A stretch of 64,000 nt of DNA, from NCBI GenBank assembly GCA_009837885.1, contig VXSP01000034.1, positions 45,066 through 109,065 of the forward strand, read 5' to 3'. The stretch is from Holophagales bacterium (lineage in GTDB: Bacteria > Acidobacteriota > Thermoanaerobaculia > Multivoradales > Multivoraceae). The translations under genes were made by a program, and so were the position numbers. Every line of letters starts with the position of its first letter. Position 1 is the stretch's first letter. The notes beneath the pieces are model-generated. The model had not been told where the DNA came from. It searched no databases and saw only the letters and a list, made by a program, of their open reading frames with translations. Below, piece after piece: positions 1-10,709 of the stretch.

Positions 1-845
1 CGACCTGCCTCGCCGCCATCACGCTGAACCTGACCTTCTGGGCGCTGCTGCTGCTCGTCCTGCTGCCCGCCAAGGCCGCGCCGCGGACGCGACCGTGGTT
101 CCGGCGAGCCGCCGCGCGCATCTATCGGGCCGCCGTGCGTGTCGACAACGTGCTGCTGCGGCGCATCTCCCGCGCCTCTTGGCACGTCCGCGCACTGAGC
201 CTCGATCCGACCAGACCTCACATCGTCCTTTCGAACCACCGTTCCTGGGCCGACATCTTCCTGGTCCAAAGCCTCATCGCCACCGGCGGTCCAATCGTCA
301 CCTTCCTGTGCAAGCGTGAACTCCTGTACGTGCCGATCTTCGGCCTGATCATCCTCGCCTTCGACTTCCCGGTGCTCCGCCGCCAGGCACAGCGCGGGAT
401 CGACGCCGGGAGCCGGCGAGGCGACGACCGCCGCCGGGTGACCGAGGCAGCAGCGGCCCTGCTCGAGTTTCCCGCGGCCATCCTGTCGTTCGCCGAGGGG
501 ACGCGCTTCACCGTCGCCAAGCGGGCTGCAAACAAACGCGATTTCGGCGACGGGCACGGAGCGTCCGGGATTGCTCCCCAGTACGAGCACCTGCTGCCAC
601 CCCGCGCCGGCGGCCTCGCCGCCATGATCGAAGCGCTCGCCCCGGGCGGCGGCTCGATCGTGGACCTGACGCTCGTCTACCCGCGGCCCTCCACGTTCTG
701 GGAGTTCCTGGGCGGCGCCGCGGGGTTGGTGGAGGTGGCGTGGGAGACGATCCCAATAGCTGCCGTTAAGCCGGACGAGGTGACGAAGTGGCTGAACGAC
801 CGCTGGCGACACAAGGAGGAGTGGTTGTCCCGTCGAGCTTTATGA
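1..845 (+). CDS. PlsC/YihG-type acyltransferase, 5' end missing
   Basis: Lysophospholipid acyltransferase family, expected to acylate a glycerophospholipid or related acceptor at the inner membrane. The reading frame is open from base 3, so the N-terminus lies outside the window. The visible part begins with a hydrophobic helix (LTFWALLLLVLLP), as in E. coli YihG. It is followed by the family motif HRSWAD (HX4D catalytic pair) and later by FAEGTR, a variant of the PEGTR substrate-binding block. The gene ends at TGA 843-845, just before the AT-rich lon promoter region. The family is clear from the motifs; the acceptor is not. Internal ATG/GTG codons downstream would remove the membrane helix and are not credible starts. 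Confidence 0.85.
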   Translation, partial: TCLAAITLNLTFWALLLLVLLPAKAAPRTRPWFRRAAARIYRAAVRVDNVLLRRISRASWHVRALSLDPTRPHIVLSNHRSWADIFLVQSLIATGGPIVTFLCKRELLYVPIFGLIILAFDFPVLRRQAQRGIDAGSRRGDDRRRVTEAAAALLEFPAAILSFAEGTRFTVAKRAANKRDFGDGHGASGIAPQYEHLLPPRAGGLAAMIEALAPGGGSIVDLTLVYPRPSTFWEFLGGAAGLVEVAWETIPIAAVKPDEVTKWLNDRWRHKEEWLSRRAL

Positions 846-860
846 AAAGACACTAAGATA

Positions 861-889
861 TGTACAACCTAAGCGAAATGGAATAAGAT
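861..889 (+). promoter_or_regulatory. Candidate sigma70-type promoter of lon
   Basis: TGTACA (861-866), a 17-base spacer and TAAGAT (884-889) each match the -35 and -10 consensus at 4 of 6 positions. They lie in a conspicuously AT-rich stretch (843-890) within otherwise GC-rich sequence, 67 bases before the lon ATG. No sigma32-type heat-shock promoter was recognised. This is a visual match only. Confidence 0.4.
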
Positions 890-956
890 CCCGTGGCAGT
901 TCCGTTCCGGCGGACACAGGCAAAACCACCGCCCTGAACCGCGAGGCACCCGACCC

Positions 957-3599
<2,643 letters not shown>

Positions 3600-3929
3600 T
3601 CAGCCGAGGGCCTGGGTAAGCGCCTCTTCGTGGTAGCCCACGATCAGCGTCCGCCCCACCCTGACCACCGGTGCCCGCAGGTTGCCCGTCGGGCCGAGCA
3701 TCAGATCGGGCGCGCCCGGGTCAGAGGCCGGCAGCTCCGACTGCTTGCGGCCCTTGGCCACGTAGAGAGTCTGCGCGTCGGCGAGTAGCGCCTCCGCGTC
3801 CGCTCTCCCCAGCTTCCGGCTCGCCGGGGTCCTGTCCGCTATCTCCGCGCCGCGTGCGTCCATCAACTTGGACGCTCTCTTGCAGCTCGTTCAGCCGTTG
3901 CGGTGGTAGTACCAGTCGACTCTGCTCAT
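3600..3929 (-). CDS. Predicted selenoprotein, ArsC/thioredoxin-fold, Sec at codon 13
   Basis: Small (109 residues) thioredoxin-like protein of the ArsC/Spx-like kind, probably a cytoplasmic thiol or selenol oxidoreductase. Translation from ATG 3929-3927 gives MSRVDWYYHRNG, then an in-frame TGA (3893-3891), then TSCKRASKLMDARGAE and on to the stop at 3600. The TGA occupies the first position of a CxxC-type redox motif (U13-T-S-C16), exactly where homologous proteins carry Cys. A strong ribosome site (AAGGAG, 6 bases before the ATG) supports the upstream start. Starting after the TGA at 3866 would delete the active site. A SECIS-like hairpin follows (separate entry). The C-terminal part NLRAPVVRVGRTLIVGY matches the cis-Pro/beta-hairpin end of ArsC-fold proteins. 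The alternative is a nonsense mutation. SelA/SelB/selC are not in this window, so decoding is inferred. Confidence 0.8.
3856..3875 (-). promoter_or_regulatory. Bacterial SECIS-like stem-loop after in-frame UGA
   Basis: On the minus strand GCGTCCA pairs perfectly with TGGACGC (7 bp) around the six-base loop AGTTGA. The loop starts 22 bases after the TGA codon at 3893-3891. Known bacterial SECIS elements sit immediately downstream of the UGA, with the apical loop roughly 16-37 bases away and a G in the first two loop positions; both conditions hold here. The element lies within the coding sequence, as expected for bacteria. Confidence 0.75.
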
Positions 3930-3990
3930 CTGTTTCTCCTTGAATGTACGACGGCTCTGCTTCACGCCATGACTTTAGCGGCTCGATCCA

Positions 3991-4005
3991 GCCCTATAGT
4001 AGGGC
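3991..4005 (+). promoter_or_regulatory. Inverted repeat overlapping a possible -10 box
   Basis: GCCCTA-TAG-TAGGGC is a perfect 6-bp inverted repeat in the divergent region between the selenoprotein-like gene and the sulfatase. It contains TATAGT (3995-4000), a plausible -10 box for the sulfatase gene starting at 4031. A -35 box is not convincing. It could be an operator or chance. Confidence 0.3.
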
Positions 4006-4030
4006 CGGTTCTCGAAGGTCGGGAGGCAGC

Positions 4031-5434
4031 ATGCACAGGTTCCCAGTCGCTGCATCGCTCATCGCTCTGTCGGTGCTCGTCGCCGCGCCCGCGCCCGCGC
4101 AGGACCGGCCTCCCAACATTCTCTTCATCGCCGTCGACGACCTGAACGACTGGGTCGGCCACCTGGCCGGCCACCCGCAGGCGAGCACGCCGAACATCGA
4201 TCGCCTGGCGCGTCGCGGCGTGTCGTTCACCAGGGCCTATGCGACCGCGCCCCTCTGCAACCCCTCCCGCGTCAGTCTGCTGTCGGGCGTCCTGCCGTCG
4301 AAATCCGGCGTCTACGGCAACGGCGAGCGGTTTCGCGAGAAGTTGCCCGACGCGGTGACCCTGATGCAGCACCTGAAAGCGCACGGCTACTCCACGCGGG
4401 GCGGCGGCAAGATCTTCCATGGAACGCGCGCCGGCGATCCGGACTCCTGGGACGAGTACTACACGTCGGCGCGGCCGAGGGGCGCCCGGCACATCGGGGA
4501 ACGGCAGGAGCATGTCCCGGAGTCCGCGTGGGCACCCTGGGGACCGCTCGACATGGACGACTCCGAGATGTTCGACGTCAAGATCGTGGACTGGACGATC
4601 GGCGAGCTGAACAAGGCGCACGGGAAGCCCTTCTTCCTGGCCTGCGGCTTCACCAAGCCCCACCTGCCCTGGTACGTGCCGAGGAAGTACTTCGACATGC
4701 ACCCACTGGAGGCCATCGAACTGCCGGCGACGCTGGACAGCGACCGGGACGACCTTCCGGCGTTCGGGAAGAAACTCGCGACGGAGGTGTACGCGGTCTC
4801 GGACTCCCGCAACTTCAGCCGGCACGGCGAGGACCACGCCATGGTGCTGAAGCACGACCAGTGGCACCGGGCGGTGCAGAGCTACCTGGCCACGATCAGC
4901 TTCGTCGACGCGCACGTCGGCCGGCTACTGGACGCCCTGGACGAGAGCGAGCACGCCGCCAACACGATCGTCGTGCTCTGGGGAGACCACGGCTGGCATC
5001 TCGGCCAGAAGCAGCACTGGCGGAAGCACGCACTCTGGGAAGTGGCTACCCGCACGACGTTGATCATCTCCATGCCGGCGTCAACCCGGCGCGGCGCCAC
5101 GAGTCCACGCCCGGTCAGCCTGATCGACCTGTACCCGACTCTGGTCGAGCTAGCCGGAGTCCCCAGCCGCCGCGGGCTGGACGGCCAGAGCCTCGTGCCC
5201 CTGCTCGAGAACCCCGAGTCGGAGTGGCCACGACCCGTACTGACGACATACGGCTATGGGAACCACTCCGTACGCACCGAACGCTGGCGCTACATCGAGT
5301 ACCACGACGGCGGCCAGGAGCTGTACGACCACGACACCGACCCGAACGAGTGGACCAACCTGGCTTCCGTGCCGGAGTACGCCCCCGTTGTCGACGAGCT
5401 CGCAGGTTTCCTTCCCACCACGAACGTGGAGTAG
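4031..5434 (+). CDS. Secreted sulfatase, iduronate-2-sulfatase-like
   Basis: Exported type I sulfatase (467 residues) that would hydrolyse sulfate esters, probably of glycans, in the periplasm or outside the cell. A Sec signal peptide (1-24, ending APAQ) precedes the metal-binding AVDDLND (D36, D37). The active-site motif C76-N-P-S-R carries the Cys that an anaerobic or aerobic maturase turns into formylglycine. WGDHGWHLG near the C-terminus supplies further metal ligands. The VDDLND start and the L-C-x-P-S-R context match iduronate-2-sulfatase/choline-sulfatase relatives; the substrate is unknown. ATG 4031 is chosen for its GGGAGG ribosome site and signal peptide, although the frame is open upstream to 3944. 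No maturation enzyme is in the window. The gene converges with the second sulfatase. Confidence 0.9.
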   Translation: MHRFPVAASLIALSVLVAAPAPAQDRPPNILFIAVDDLNDWVGHLAGHPQASTPNIDRLARRGVSFTRAYATAPLCNPSRVSLLSGVLPSKSGVYGNGERFREKLPDAVTLMQHLKAHGYSTRGGGKIFHGTRAGDPDSWDEYYTSARPRGARHIGERQEHVPESAWAPWGPLDMDDSEMFDVKIVDWTIGELNKAHGKPFFLACGFTKPHLPWYVPRKYFDMHPLEAIELPATLDSDRDDLPAFGKKLATEVYAVSDSRNFSRHGEDHAMVLKHDQWHRAVQSYLATISFVDAHVGRLLDALDESEHAANTIVVLWGDHGWHLGQKQHWRKHALWEVATRTTLIISMPASTRRGATSPRPVSLIDLYPTLVELAGVPSRRGLDGQSLVPLLENPESEWPRPVLTTYGYGNHSVRTERWRYIEYHDGGQELYDHDTDPNEWTNLASVPEYAPVVDELAGFLPTTNVE

Positions 5435-5442
5435 CCAAGGCG

Positions 5443-6999
5443 CTACAGCACGGGCGCGCTGCGGTCCTGGCGCTTGTACTTCTCGAGGAGGGCCGTCAGG
5501 TGTTCCACGACGTCGGGATGCTCGGCGTAGACGTTCGTGCGTTCCCCGATGTCCGCGAACAGATCGTAGAGCTGGATCTCCGGCAGGCCGGACTCGCGGG
5601 CCTCTTCGCGTGACACGCGGTAGTAGCCGCCGGAGCTCGGCGTGTCCTCCAGCTTCCAGCGGCCCTGCCGGATCGCGTACGAGCCGTCGCCCGCCTGGTA
5701 CACGGTCGCCTCACGGATCGGTGCGGACAGAGGTTCGCCGAGGAGCGCCGGGAGAATGTCGTAGCCGTCTTCCCCGGCACCTTCCCCGAGCCTCGTGCCG
5801 GTGAGGCCGGCGCACGTCGCCAGCAGGTCCGTCAGGCAGATGATCTCGTCGGAGTGGGTTCCCGCCGGGATCCGACGCGGCCAGCGGGCGGCGAACGGTA
5901 TGCGGTGGCCGCCCTCGTAGATGTCCGACTTGTAGCCCCTGTAGACGTAGCTGGGGTAGTGCCCCTGCTCGTTCATCTCCTCGACCCCGATGTAGGGTGC
6001 ACACCCGTTGTCGGCGGTGAAGATGACCAGTGTGTCGTCGGCGACGCCCTTGCGGTCGAGGGCATCCAGCACCTGCCCCACGGTGTCGTCGACCTCGAGA
6101 CAGAAGTCGCCGTAGGGCCCGAGTTCGCTCAATCCGCGGAACCTCTCCGACGGCACGATCGGGATGTGGGGAGCGGTGAGCCCCAGAAACACGAAGAAGG
6201 GCTCGTCGGCGTTCTGGGCTTCGATCGTCTCCACGGTGCGCCGGGTCAGCTTCGGCATCACCTCATCGGCACGGAAGTCCGCGTGGGCCGGACCGAGGTT
6301 GTCGCCGTAGCGTTCCTCACGGGTGTCCTCGGTGATGAAGAGCAGGTCGTTCTCGACCGTGCACTCCCCCACGAAGCGATCGTCCTCGATGTAGATGTAG
6401 GGATGCATGTCGAGGGAAGCCGAGATGCCGTAGAACGTGTCGAAGCCGTTGGCGACCGGTCCGTTCTCGATGCGGCCCGCCCAGTCGACGTCGCCGGTGT
6501 AGGAGCGCTGGTCGACGACCTCGTCGCCCTCGGCGAAACCGCCGCCACCCCGCGCCGGCATGTCCATCCCCAGGTGCCACTTGCCGATGCAGTGGGTCCG
6601 GTAGCCGCGTTCCTTCAGAAGCGAAGCGACCGTCGTGCGCTCGGGTTCGATCAGGTGGCGGCTGTAGCCCCAAAGCACGCTGCGTTTCACTCGCGTACGG
6701 AAGCAGTAGCGGCCGGTGAGCACGCCGTAGCGGGTGGGCGTGCATAGGGCCGAAGGCGAGTGGGCGTCGGTGAAGTACCGGCCCTCGCGGATCAGCCGAT
6801 CGATGTTCGCGGTCGGAATCCGCGAGTCACGGTTCAGACCGGTAATGTCGCCGTAGCCCATGTCGTCGGCCAGGATGAAGACGACGTTGGGCATCCGGTC
6901 CAGATCCCTCTCGGACCGCAGGCTGCACGCAACGGCCACACCGGCCGTCGCCGCGCCCACGGTCTTGAGAAACTCGCGTCGATGTGTTCGCTTCGTCAC
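5443..6999 (-). CDS. Tat-exported arylsulfatase
   Basis: Type I sulfatase (518 residues) with a twin-arginine signal (R7-R8-E-F-L-K followed by a hydrophobic stretch to about 26), so it is folded before export. The catalytic block LADDMGYGD (D45, D46) and the sulfatase signature C86-T-P-T-R-x7-GR are intact, with Cys at the formylglycine position. GKWHLG and ADNGC contribute the expected substrate and metal residues. GTG at 6999 is preferred to the GTG at 7005, because the latter lies inside the AGGAGG ribosome site; 6999 has ideal 5-base spacing. It sits tail to tail with the first sulfatase and divergent from the PPK2 gene. Substrate cannot be read from sequence. Confidence 0.92.
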   Translation of the reverse strand: MTKRTHRREFLKTVGAATAGVAVACSLRSERDLDRMPNVVFILADDMGYGDITGLNRDSRIPTANIDRLIREGRYFTDAHSPSALCTPTRYGVLTGRYCFRTRVKRSVLWGYSRHLIEPERTTVASLLKERGYRTHCIGKWHLGMDMPARGGGGFAEGDEVVDQRSYTGDVDWAGRIENGPVANGFDTFYGISASLDMHPYIYIEDDRFVGECTVENDLLFITEDTREERYGDNLGPAHADFRADEVMPKLTRRTVETIEAQNADEPFFVFLGLTAPHIPIVPSERFRGLSELGPYGDFCLEVDDTVGQVLDALDRKGVADDTLVIFTADNGCAPYIGVEEMNEQGHYPSYVYRGYKSDIYEGGHRIPFAARWPRRIPAGTHSDEIICLTDLLATCAGLTGTRLGEGAGEDGYDILPALLGEPLSAPIREATVYQAGDGSYAIRQGRWKLEDTPSSGGYYRVSREEARESGLPEIQLYDLFADIGERTNVYAEHPDVVEHLTALLEKYKRQDRSAPVL

Positions 7000-7046
7000 G
7001 ATCACCTCCTGACCCGGTTCATCCGTACGAGTATCCTAGGTGCTTG

Positions 7047-7952
7047 ATGCCCCAAGACGGCCCTGAAGGCGTTCTCCACGAGACCGCGAAGCCGGCTCAG
7101 CGTTACCTGGTCCCCGAGGGGACGAAACGCTTCGATCCGCGGGAATGGGCCACGGCGCCACCGCCGGACGCGCCCGGCCACAACGAACTGCGAAAGCTGC
7201 GCCGGCGCGCCGTGCGCGACATCAGCCGCCTGCAGAGGCTGCTCTACGCCGAGAACCGCTACGCACTGCTGCTCGTCTTCCAGGCCATGGACGCCGCCGG
7301 CAAGGACAGCACGATCAACGCCCTGCTTACCGGCGTCAACCCGGCGGGCTGCCAGGTGTTCAACTTCAAGCAACCCTCAAGCGAAGAGCTCGATCACGAC
7401 TTCCTCTGGCGCACCGCCCGCAGCCTGCCCGAGCGCGGCCGCATCGGCGTCTTCAACCGCAGCTACTACGAGGAGGTTCTCGTCGTACGCGTCCATCCCG
7501 AGTTGCTGGAGAAGCAGAACCTGCCCCACCTGGACCCGAACGGCCTGTGGCAGCAACGCATGGAATCGATCGTCGAACACGAGCGGCACCTGGCGCGAAA
7601 CGGCACCGTCATCCTCAAGTTCTTCCTGAACATCTCGCGAGACGAGCAGAAGGCGCGCTTCCTGCGCCGCCTCGACCGCCCGGACAAACACTGGAAGTTT
7701 GCGATCAGCGACGTGCGCGAACGCGGGTTCTGGAACGACTACATGAGCGCCTACGGCGAAGCTATCCGCTCGACCACCAGAAGCCACGCGCCGTGGTACG
7801 CGATTCCGGCCGACAGCAAGCCGTACATGCGCTGGGCGGTCGCCGACATCGTGCGCGACAGGCTCGCCAGCCTCGACCTGCACAACCCGGAACCATCGCT
7901 CGCCGACCTGGCCATGTTCGACGACATGCGCCGCCGGTTGGAGAACGAGTAG
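7047..7952 (+). CDS. ppk2: Polyphosphate kinase 2 family (class III-like)
   Basis: Cytoplasmic kinase transferring phosphate between inorganic polyphosphate and nucleotides. At 301 residues it has the single-domain PPK2 length. Walker A-like QAMDAAGKDSTI (79-90) and the Walker B/lid block FNRSYYEEVLVVRVHPE (136-152) are both present. The order resembles class III enzymes of the Meiothermus type, including ILKFFLNISRDEQKARF and the APWYAIPAD block, which phosphorylate AMP and ADP; the class is a judgement by eye. ATG 7047 lacks a strong ribosome site, and TTG 7044 is an alternative. The frame extends upstream to 6984 but overlaps the divergent sulfatase leader. It is followed after 122 bases by an unrelated small exported protein. 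Confidence 0.9.
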   Translation: MPQDGPEGVLHETAKPAQRYLVPEGTKRFDPREWATAPPPDAPGHNELRKLRRRAVRDISRLQRLLYAENRYALLLVFQAMDAAGKDSTINALLTGVNPAGCQVFNFKQPSSEELDHDFLWRTARSLPERGRIGVFNRSYYEEVLVVRVHPELLEKQNLPHLDPNGLWQQRMESIVEHERHLARNGTVILKFFLNISRDEQKARFLRRLDRPDKHWKFAISDVRERGFWNDYMSAYGEAIRSTTRSHAPWYAIPADSKPYMRWAVADIVRDRLASLDLHNPEPSLADLAMFDDMRRRLENE

Positions 7953-8006
7953 CGCCACCGATCCCGTTCCTCGGCTATCATTCGCCGCCTACGCGATCCT
8001 GACTAC

Positions 8007-8024
8007 GGAGCGATCGGACGCTCC
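8007..8024 (+). terminator. Hairpin downstream of ppk2
   Basis: GGAGCG-ATCGGA-CGCTCC is a perfect 6-bp stem, 55 bases after the ppk2 stop and before the next start. There is no T-run, so an intrinsic terminator is only possible, not demonstrated. Confidence 0.25.
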
Positions 8025-8074
8025 AGGCAACGTTTCGAACGACACGGGTCCCGCCGGGGACCGGAAAGGCCACC

Positions 8075-8479
8075 ATGACCCCCCAAACCGGGAAACTCCG
8101 CTACACCCTGCTCCTGGCCCTCGTCGCCGCCCTCCTCACGTTCGCGTGCAGCGGCTACGGCGCGCCGGCACTGCCCGCCGCCGTCGGTTCCTGGAACCTC
8201 TCGATCGAAACGCCACTGGGAACGCAGGAGCCCACCCTGATCGTAGGTGGCGACGCCAGTGCTCTCACGGCGATGATGACTTCGCCTCAGGGCGACGTCG
8301 AGGGAACGGACGTCTCCTGGAACGACGACGGCACCCTGGGCTTCACCATGGAGATCGACGCCGGCGGCCAGCAGCTCCGCATGGTCTTCACCGGCATGGT
8401 CGAGGGCGACGCGATCTCCGGCGCGTTCGCGACCGACTTCGGCGATATGGAGACGACGGGTACCCGCGTCGTCGAGTAG
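8075..8479 (+). CDS. Small exported protein, possible lipoprotein
   Basis: A 134-residue protein without a recognised family. An N-terminal hydrophobic segment (about 10-24) ends in TFACSG; the Cys could be a lipobox Cys, although the -3 to -1 residues TFA are not canonical. The remainder (AAVGSWNLSIETPLG, then alternating polar/hydrophobic strands with TMEID and MVFTGMVEGD) looks like a small beta-sandwich or barrel, similar in style to periplasmic domains that begin with W-x-L/F and end GTFT/GTR. It stands alone between ppk2 and the porin operon, separated from the porin by 232 bases containing hairpins and a promoter. Real gene likely from signal sequence and codon pattern; function unknown. 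Confidence 0.65.
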   Translation: MTPQTGKLRYTLLLALVAALLTFACSGYGAPALPAAVGSWNLSIETPLGTQEPTLIVGGDASALTAMMTSPQGDVEGTDVSWNDDGTLGFTMEIDAGGQQLRMVFTGMVEGDAISGAFATDFGDMETTGTRVVE

Positions 8480-8527
8480 GTCTCTCGCCCTCGCCGGCAC
8501 CGGTGCGCTGAGTGCGCGGGTCCGTAG

Positions 8528-8595
8528 CCGGGGGTCTTCTGATCCCCGGTAGACGCGCGCCGGAGGCGGCCAGACAAGCGGGCCGCGAAGCGGCC
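8528..8595 (+). repeat. Two strong intergenic hairpins
   Basis: First hairpin: CCGGGGGTC-TTCT-GATCCCCGG (8528-8549; 9 bp including one G-T pair). Second: GGCCGC-GAA-GCGGCC (8581-8595; perfect 6 bp). They fill the space between the small exported protein and the porin promoter. The first shares its loop and inner stem, in reverse orientation, with the hairpin inside lon (2185-2202). They may act as terminators or be REP-like elements; no T-run follows. Confidence 0.45.
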
Positions 8596-8620
8596 ACGAT
8601 TCTCAGCGCTTGGTCGGTCC

Positions 8621-8650
8621 TTGACAAATAGGACCAATACGATCCACTAT
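8621..8650 (+). promoter_or_regulatory. Candidate promoter of the porin operon
   Basis: A perfect -35 TTGACA (8621-8626) is followed after 18 bases by CACTAT (8645-8650, weak -10). The segment is AT-rich against its surroundings and lies 62 bases before the porin ATG, consistent with a regulated sigma70 promoter. Confidence 0.5.
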
Positions 8651-8711
8651 CTCCGGACTCGCCGAGAGGCAGCGTCGCTGCCTGGCGAAACCTGGAGGGC
8701 AGGCGAAGCGA

Positions 8712-10103
8712 ATGAAGACCAACTCTCGAAGGGCCGGACCGGGATCGCTGCTGCTGTTCGCGGCACTGGCCGCATTCGTCCTGCCGGCCGGCCCCGCGGC
8801 CGCCCAGGACTCCACCGAAGAGCGCATCGCGACGCTCGAGGAGCGAATCGAGACCCTGCGGCGGGCAATCGCCGAGCTCGCCGCCCAGGCGCCCGACAAG
8901 CGAGTGGCCGAACTGGAAAGGCAGATCGAGGTTCTCGCCGAGGAGATCGAGAAGATCAACCTCGGCTCGGCGGCGACCCCGGGAGCCGAGGCCGACGAAG
9001 GCCTCTACGGCCTGGGCATCGCCGCATCGAAGGTCTATCGGGTGGAGGAAGGCCTGTCGATCGGCGGCTACGGCGAAATGGTCTTCGAGAGCTACGCCAG
9101 CAAGCGCGAAGGCGGCGAACCGACCGGCTTCGGCGACACGATCGACTTCCTGCGCGCCATCGTCTACGTCGGCTACAAGTTCGACGAGCGGTGGGTGTTC
9201 AACTCGGAGATCGAGTTCGAACACGCCTCGACATCCAAGTCCGGCAGCGCGTCGGTCGAGTTTGCGTACATCGACTACCTCTGGAAGCCGCAGTTGAACT
9301 TCCGCACGGGAATCCTGCTGCTCCCCATGGGTTGGCTCAATGAACTGCACGAGCCCACTCTCTTTCCGAGCGCGGAGCGCCCTTACGTGGAGCAGGTCCT
9401 GATCCCCAGTACCTGGCGCGAGAACGGCGCCGGCATCTTCGGCGACGTGGGGCCCTTCTCCTACCGGAGCTACGTGGTCAACGGCCTCAAGGGCGCCGGC
9501 TTCAGTTCCAACGGCCTCCGTGGCGGACGCCAGAAGGGCGCCAAGGCCCAAGCGGAGGACTTCGCCTGGACCGGCCGACTGGACTACACCGCGACGCCCG
9601 GCCTGATCGTCGGCGTCTCCGCCTACGTCGGGAACTCCGGCCAGGGACTCCTCGACCCAGCCGGCGCCACGATCGACGCCCGCACCGAGATCCTCGACTT
9701 CCACTTCGACTGGAGTCACCGGGGCTTCCGGTTACGCGGCTTGTGGACCCAGGGTGACGTCGGCGACGCGGCCCGCCTGAACGCGGCGCTGGGCATAACC
9801 GGCAGCGACTCGATCGGCGAACGCCTGGAGGGCCACTACCTCGAGCTGGCCTACGACGTTCTCGCCCGCCGAGGCGGGCGCGCTTCGCTGTCGCCCTTCG
9901 TCCGGGTCGAGTCGATCGACACCCAGGTCCGCGTTCCGGCCGGATTCGAGAGCGACCCGATCTTTGACCGCGAGATCCTGACCTGGGGCGCCGCCTGGCA
10001 GCCCATCGACCGGCTGGTCTTCAAGGTCGGCTATCAGGACTGGACCAACCCCGGCGGCACCGGGTTCGACGAGTGGAACCTGGCCATGGGCTACCTCTTC
10101 TAG
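8712..10103 (+). CDS. Outer-membrane porin with N-terminal coiled coil
   Basis: A 463-residue outer-membrane barrel of the phosphate-selective-porin (OprO/P-like) style. The signal peptide (1-31, ending AAAQ) precedes a short coiled coil (about 35-82; heptads in STEERIATLEERIETLRRAI and RVAELERQIEVLAEEIEKI), which in such porins trimerises in the periplasm. Then comes a beta-rich region beginning GLSIGGYGEMVFESY and ending GYLF, with Phe as the C-terminal outer-membrane insertion signal. It is the first gene of an operon with the FMN-binding protein (27 bases downstream) and the b-cytochrome-like protein. This suggests uptake linked to extracytoplasmic redox chemistry. Substrate unknown. It starts at the ATG after AGGCGAAGCGA, a weak ribosome site. 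Confidence 0.8.
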   Translation: MKTNSRRAGPGSLLLFAALAAFVLPAGPAAAQDSTEERIATLEERIETLRRAIAELAAQAPDKRVAELERQIEVLAEEIEKINLGSAATPGAEADEGLYGLGIAASKVYRVEEGLSIGGYGEMVFESYASKREGGEPTGFGDTIDFLRAIVYVGYKFDERWVFNSEIEFEHASTSKSGSASVEFAYIDYLWKPQLNFRTGILLLPMGWLNELHEPTLFPSAERPYVEQVLIPSTWRENGAGIFGDVGPFSYRSYVVNGLKGAGFSSNGLRGGRQKGAKAQAEDFAWTGRLDYTATPGLIVGVSAYVGNSGQGLLDPAGATIDARTEILDFHFDWSHRGFRLRGLWTQGDVGDAARLNAALGITGSDSIGERLEGHYLELAYDVLARRGGRASLSPFVRVESIDTQVRVPAGFESDPIFDREILTWGAAWQPIDRLVFKVGYQDWTNPGGTGFDEWNLAMGYLF

Positions 10104-10118
10104 GAGCCTGCGCGGCAG
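10097..10118 (+). repeat. 22-base repeat spanning porin stop codon
   Basis: CTTCTAGGAGCCTGCGCGGCAG includes the terminal Phe and stop codon of the porin gene. The copy at 62659-62680 matches 21 of 22 bases and also spans the Phe-stop of an outer-membrane barrel gene. A 16-base core recurs at 61902-61917. Confidence 0.5.
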
Positions 10119-10130
10119 AAACGCCACGTC

Positions 10131-10709
10131 GTGAGTCTCGACGCGACCAGCCGCCGCGCCTCGCTCGCGGCCGCGGCAGCCGTCACTCTGGTGTTCTCGC
10201 TATGGGAGCCGCAGCCGGCCGTCGGCGGCGTGTTCCTGACCCGCGAAGAAGCACTGGAACTTGCCTTCCCGGACTGCGAGGTAGCTCGCGAGACCCTCTA
10301 CCTCACGCGGGACGAACGACGACGCGCCGCCGATCTGGCCGGCGCCAGGATCGACTCACGGCTCGTCGTTCGCTACCGCTCCGATTGCGGGGGCGTCGCG
10401 TACTTCGATGTTCACCGGGTCCGCACGCTGGCCGAGACGGTGATGGTCGTGGTCGACGCCGAGGGCCGGGTCGCACGCCTGGAGATCATGTCCTTCCTCG
10501 AACCGGAGGAGTACATCCCCCGCCGGAGCTGGTACGACCAGTTTCTCAACCTGCGGCTCGACTCGAGACTGCGCCTGAAACGGTCGATCCACGCTGTGAC
10601 CGGCGCCACCCTGACCGCCCGCGCCACGACCGATGCGGTACGAAGGATCCTGGCGCTCGATCAGGTGCTCAGCAAGGACCTGTTTCAGGACGGCGAACTC
10701 GTGCCATGA
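10131..10709 (+). CDS. Exported FMN-binding domain protein
   Basis: A 192-residue protein with an N-terminal signal or anchor (about 10-33) and a C-terminal FMN-binding domain of the NqrC/RnfG/NosR kind. These domains hold covalent FMN on Thr, attached by ApbE, and pass electrons across the envelope. The attachment motif is A-V-T-G-A-T160-L-T. The usual site reads D-x-x-S/T-G-A-T, and here the Asp position is His154, so flavinylation is probable but not certain. The start is GTG 10131; the stop overlaps the next gene's ATG (ATGA at 10706-10709), implying translational coupling. No ApbE is in the window. With the porin and the following histidine-rich membrane protein it forms a small electron-transfer unit. 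Confidence 0.75.
   Translation: MSLDATSRRASLAAAAAVTLVFSLWEPQPAVGGVFLTREEALELAFPDCEVARETLYLTRDERRRAADLAGARIDSRLVVRYRSDCGGVAYFDVHRVRTLAETVMVVVDAEGRVARLEIMSFLEPEEYIPRRSWYDQFLNLRLDSRLRLKRSIHAVTGATLTARATTDAVRRILALDQVLSKDLFQDGELVP

Noticed and set aside
3600..3866. 88-residue protein starting after the TGA
   Set aside because: It would begin beyond the ribosome site and lose the redox motif; the selenoprotein reading explains the hairpin, the start and the fold.
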